Part shown: positions 39,312 through 39,385 of the stretch, one piece after another | Layout of the letters: the number at the start of each line of letters is the position of its first letter | Position numbering within the stretch: the first letter of the stretch is position 1 | Origin: an uncultured Lewinella sp. | Lineage (GTDB): Bacteria > Bacteroidota > Bacteroidia > Chitinophagales > Saprospiraceae | Direction of reading: 5' to 3' | Length of the DNA stretch: 39,385 bases | NCBI GenBank assembly: GCA_913057785.1 | Contig: CAJXPD010000073.1 | Location: 1-39,385, forward strand | Notes under the pieces: model-generated | The model's input: only the letters and a program-made list of their open reading frames with translations | Database searches by the model: none | Told to the model about the DNA's origin: nothing | Position numbers and translations under genes: made by a program

Positions 39312-39385
39312 ATGAATAAAACCTTGCTGATATTGATCTTGTTTCCCTTTATACAAGGAACTGATTTAAACTTATTCATCTGGAC
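39312..39385 (+). CDS. Start of an exported protein (runs off the window)
   Basis: A plus-strand frame opens with an ATG and reads MNKTLLILILFPFIQGTDLN, then continues to the last base. The Lys at position 3 followed by a run of Leu/Ile/Phe is a normal signal-peptide beginning. Only 24 codons are visible, so no family can be given. It is divergent from the hypothetical membrane protein. Confidence 0.5.
   Translation, partial: MNKTLLILILFPFIQGTDLNLFIW

Overview
The window looks like chromosomal DNA from a Bacteroidota bacterium, most probably a Saprospiria/Lewinella-like marine lineage. The evidence is a very large secreted protein ending in a type IX secretion type B (gliding-motility-associated) sorting domain, a head-GIN (DUF2807) protein, ECF sigma factors each followed by a small membrane protein, no obvious Shine-Dalgarno sequences, and repeated use of the Bacteroidota -7 promoter element TAnnTTTG just upstream of genes. 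No rRNA, tRNA, CRISPR array, insertion sequence or prophage gene was seen. Most genes are compact housekeeping or envelope genes, so this reads as core chromosome with a few unusual arrangements.

Layout. 1-1706: valS (5' end only) and lysA on the minus strand. 2144-3188: an ECF sigma factor with a small single-pass membrane partner. 3238-5148: two acyltransferases on the minus strand. 5424-5999: a Crp/Fnr-type regulator. 6081-7625: a lipoprotein inorganic pyrophosphatase and a head-GIN protein, transcribed divergently. 7701-12737: a 1678-residue secreted repeat protein, separated from the GIN gene by a perfect 16-bp hairpin. 13158-17511: proline dehydrogenase, shikimate dehydrogenase, a DUF368 (PopT-type) lipid-carrier translocase and a DUF1343 (NamZ-type) muramidase, all minus. 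17532-18932: a DEDDh exonuclease/GIY-YIG fusion. 19001-20716: a beta-lactamase-fold hydrolase with an unidentified N-terminal half. 20884-23950: an FkbM methyltransferase, then pyrF, a NifU-like scaffold and an Mrp/NBP35 ATPase. 24198-26937: an in-frame fusion of riboflavin kinase/FAD synthetase with a family 2 glycosyltransferase, followed by an RluA pseudouridine synthase. 27140-29687: a 2OG-Fe(II) oxygenase and an ArnT-like glycosyltransferase. 29780-34051: an ECF sigma factor, a membrane TPR protein and a convergent exported TPR-CHAT protease. 34084-39258: an alpha/beta hydrolase, aminopeptidase P, a bifunctional-nuclease-domain protein, a Tat-exported class V aminotransferase and a membrane-anchored hypothetical protein. 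A new plus-strand exported protein starts at 39312 and runs off the window.

How the genes may work together. The best candidate for an undescribed system is 29780-34051. A sigma factor, a membrane protein with a cytoplasmic N-terminus and periplasmic TPRs, and a periplasmic membrane-anchored TPR-CHAT protease with an intact His/Cys dyad have the parts and topology expected of a proteolysis-controlled sigma switch. This would be loosely analogous to the TPR-CHAT/Csx30/RpoE module of type III-E CRISPR, but without CRISPR. The second unusual item is the RibF-glycosyltransferase fusion. The namZ, popT, aroE and putA group joins cell-wall sugar recycling and undecaprenyl-phosphate recycling with two metabolic enzymes. 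Start codons were moved from the longest possible frame wherever an ATG fitted better with a signal peptide, a family N-terminus or the nearby TAnnTTTG box.
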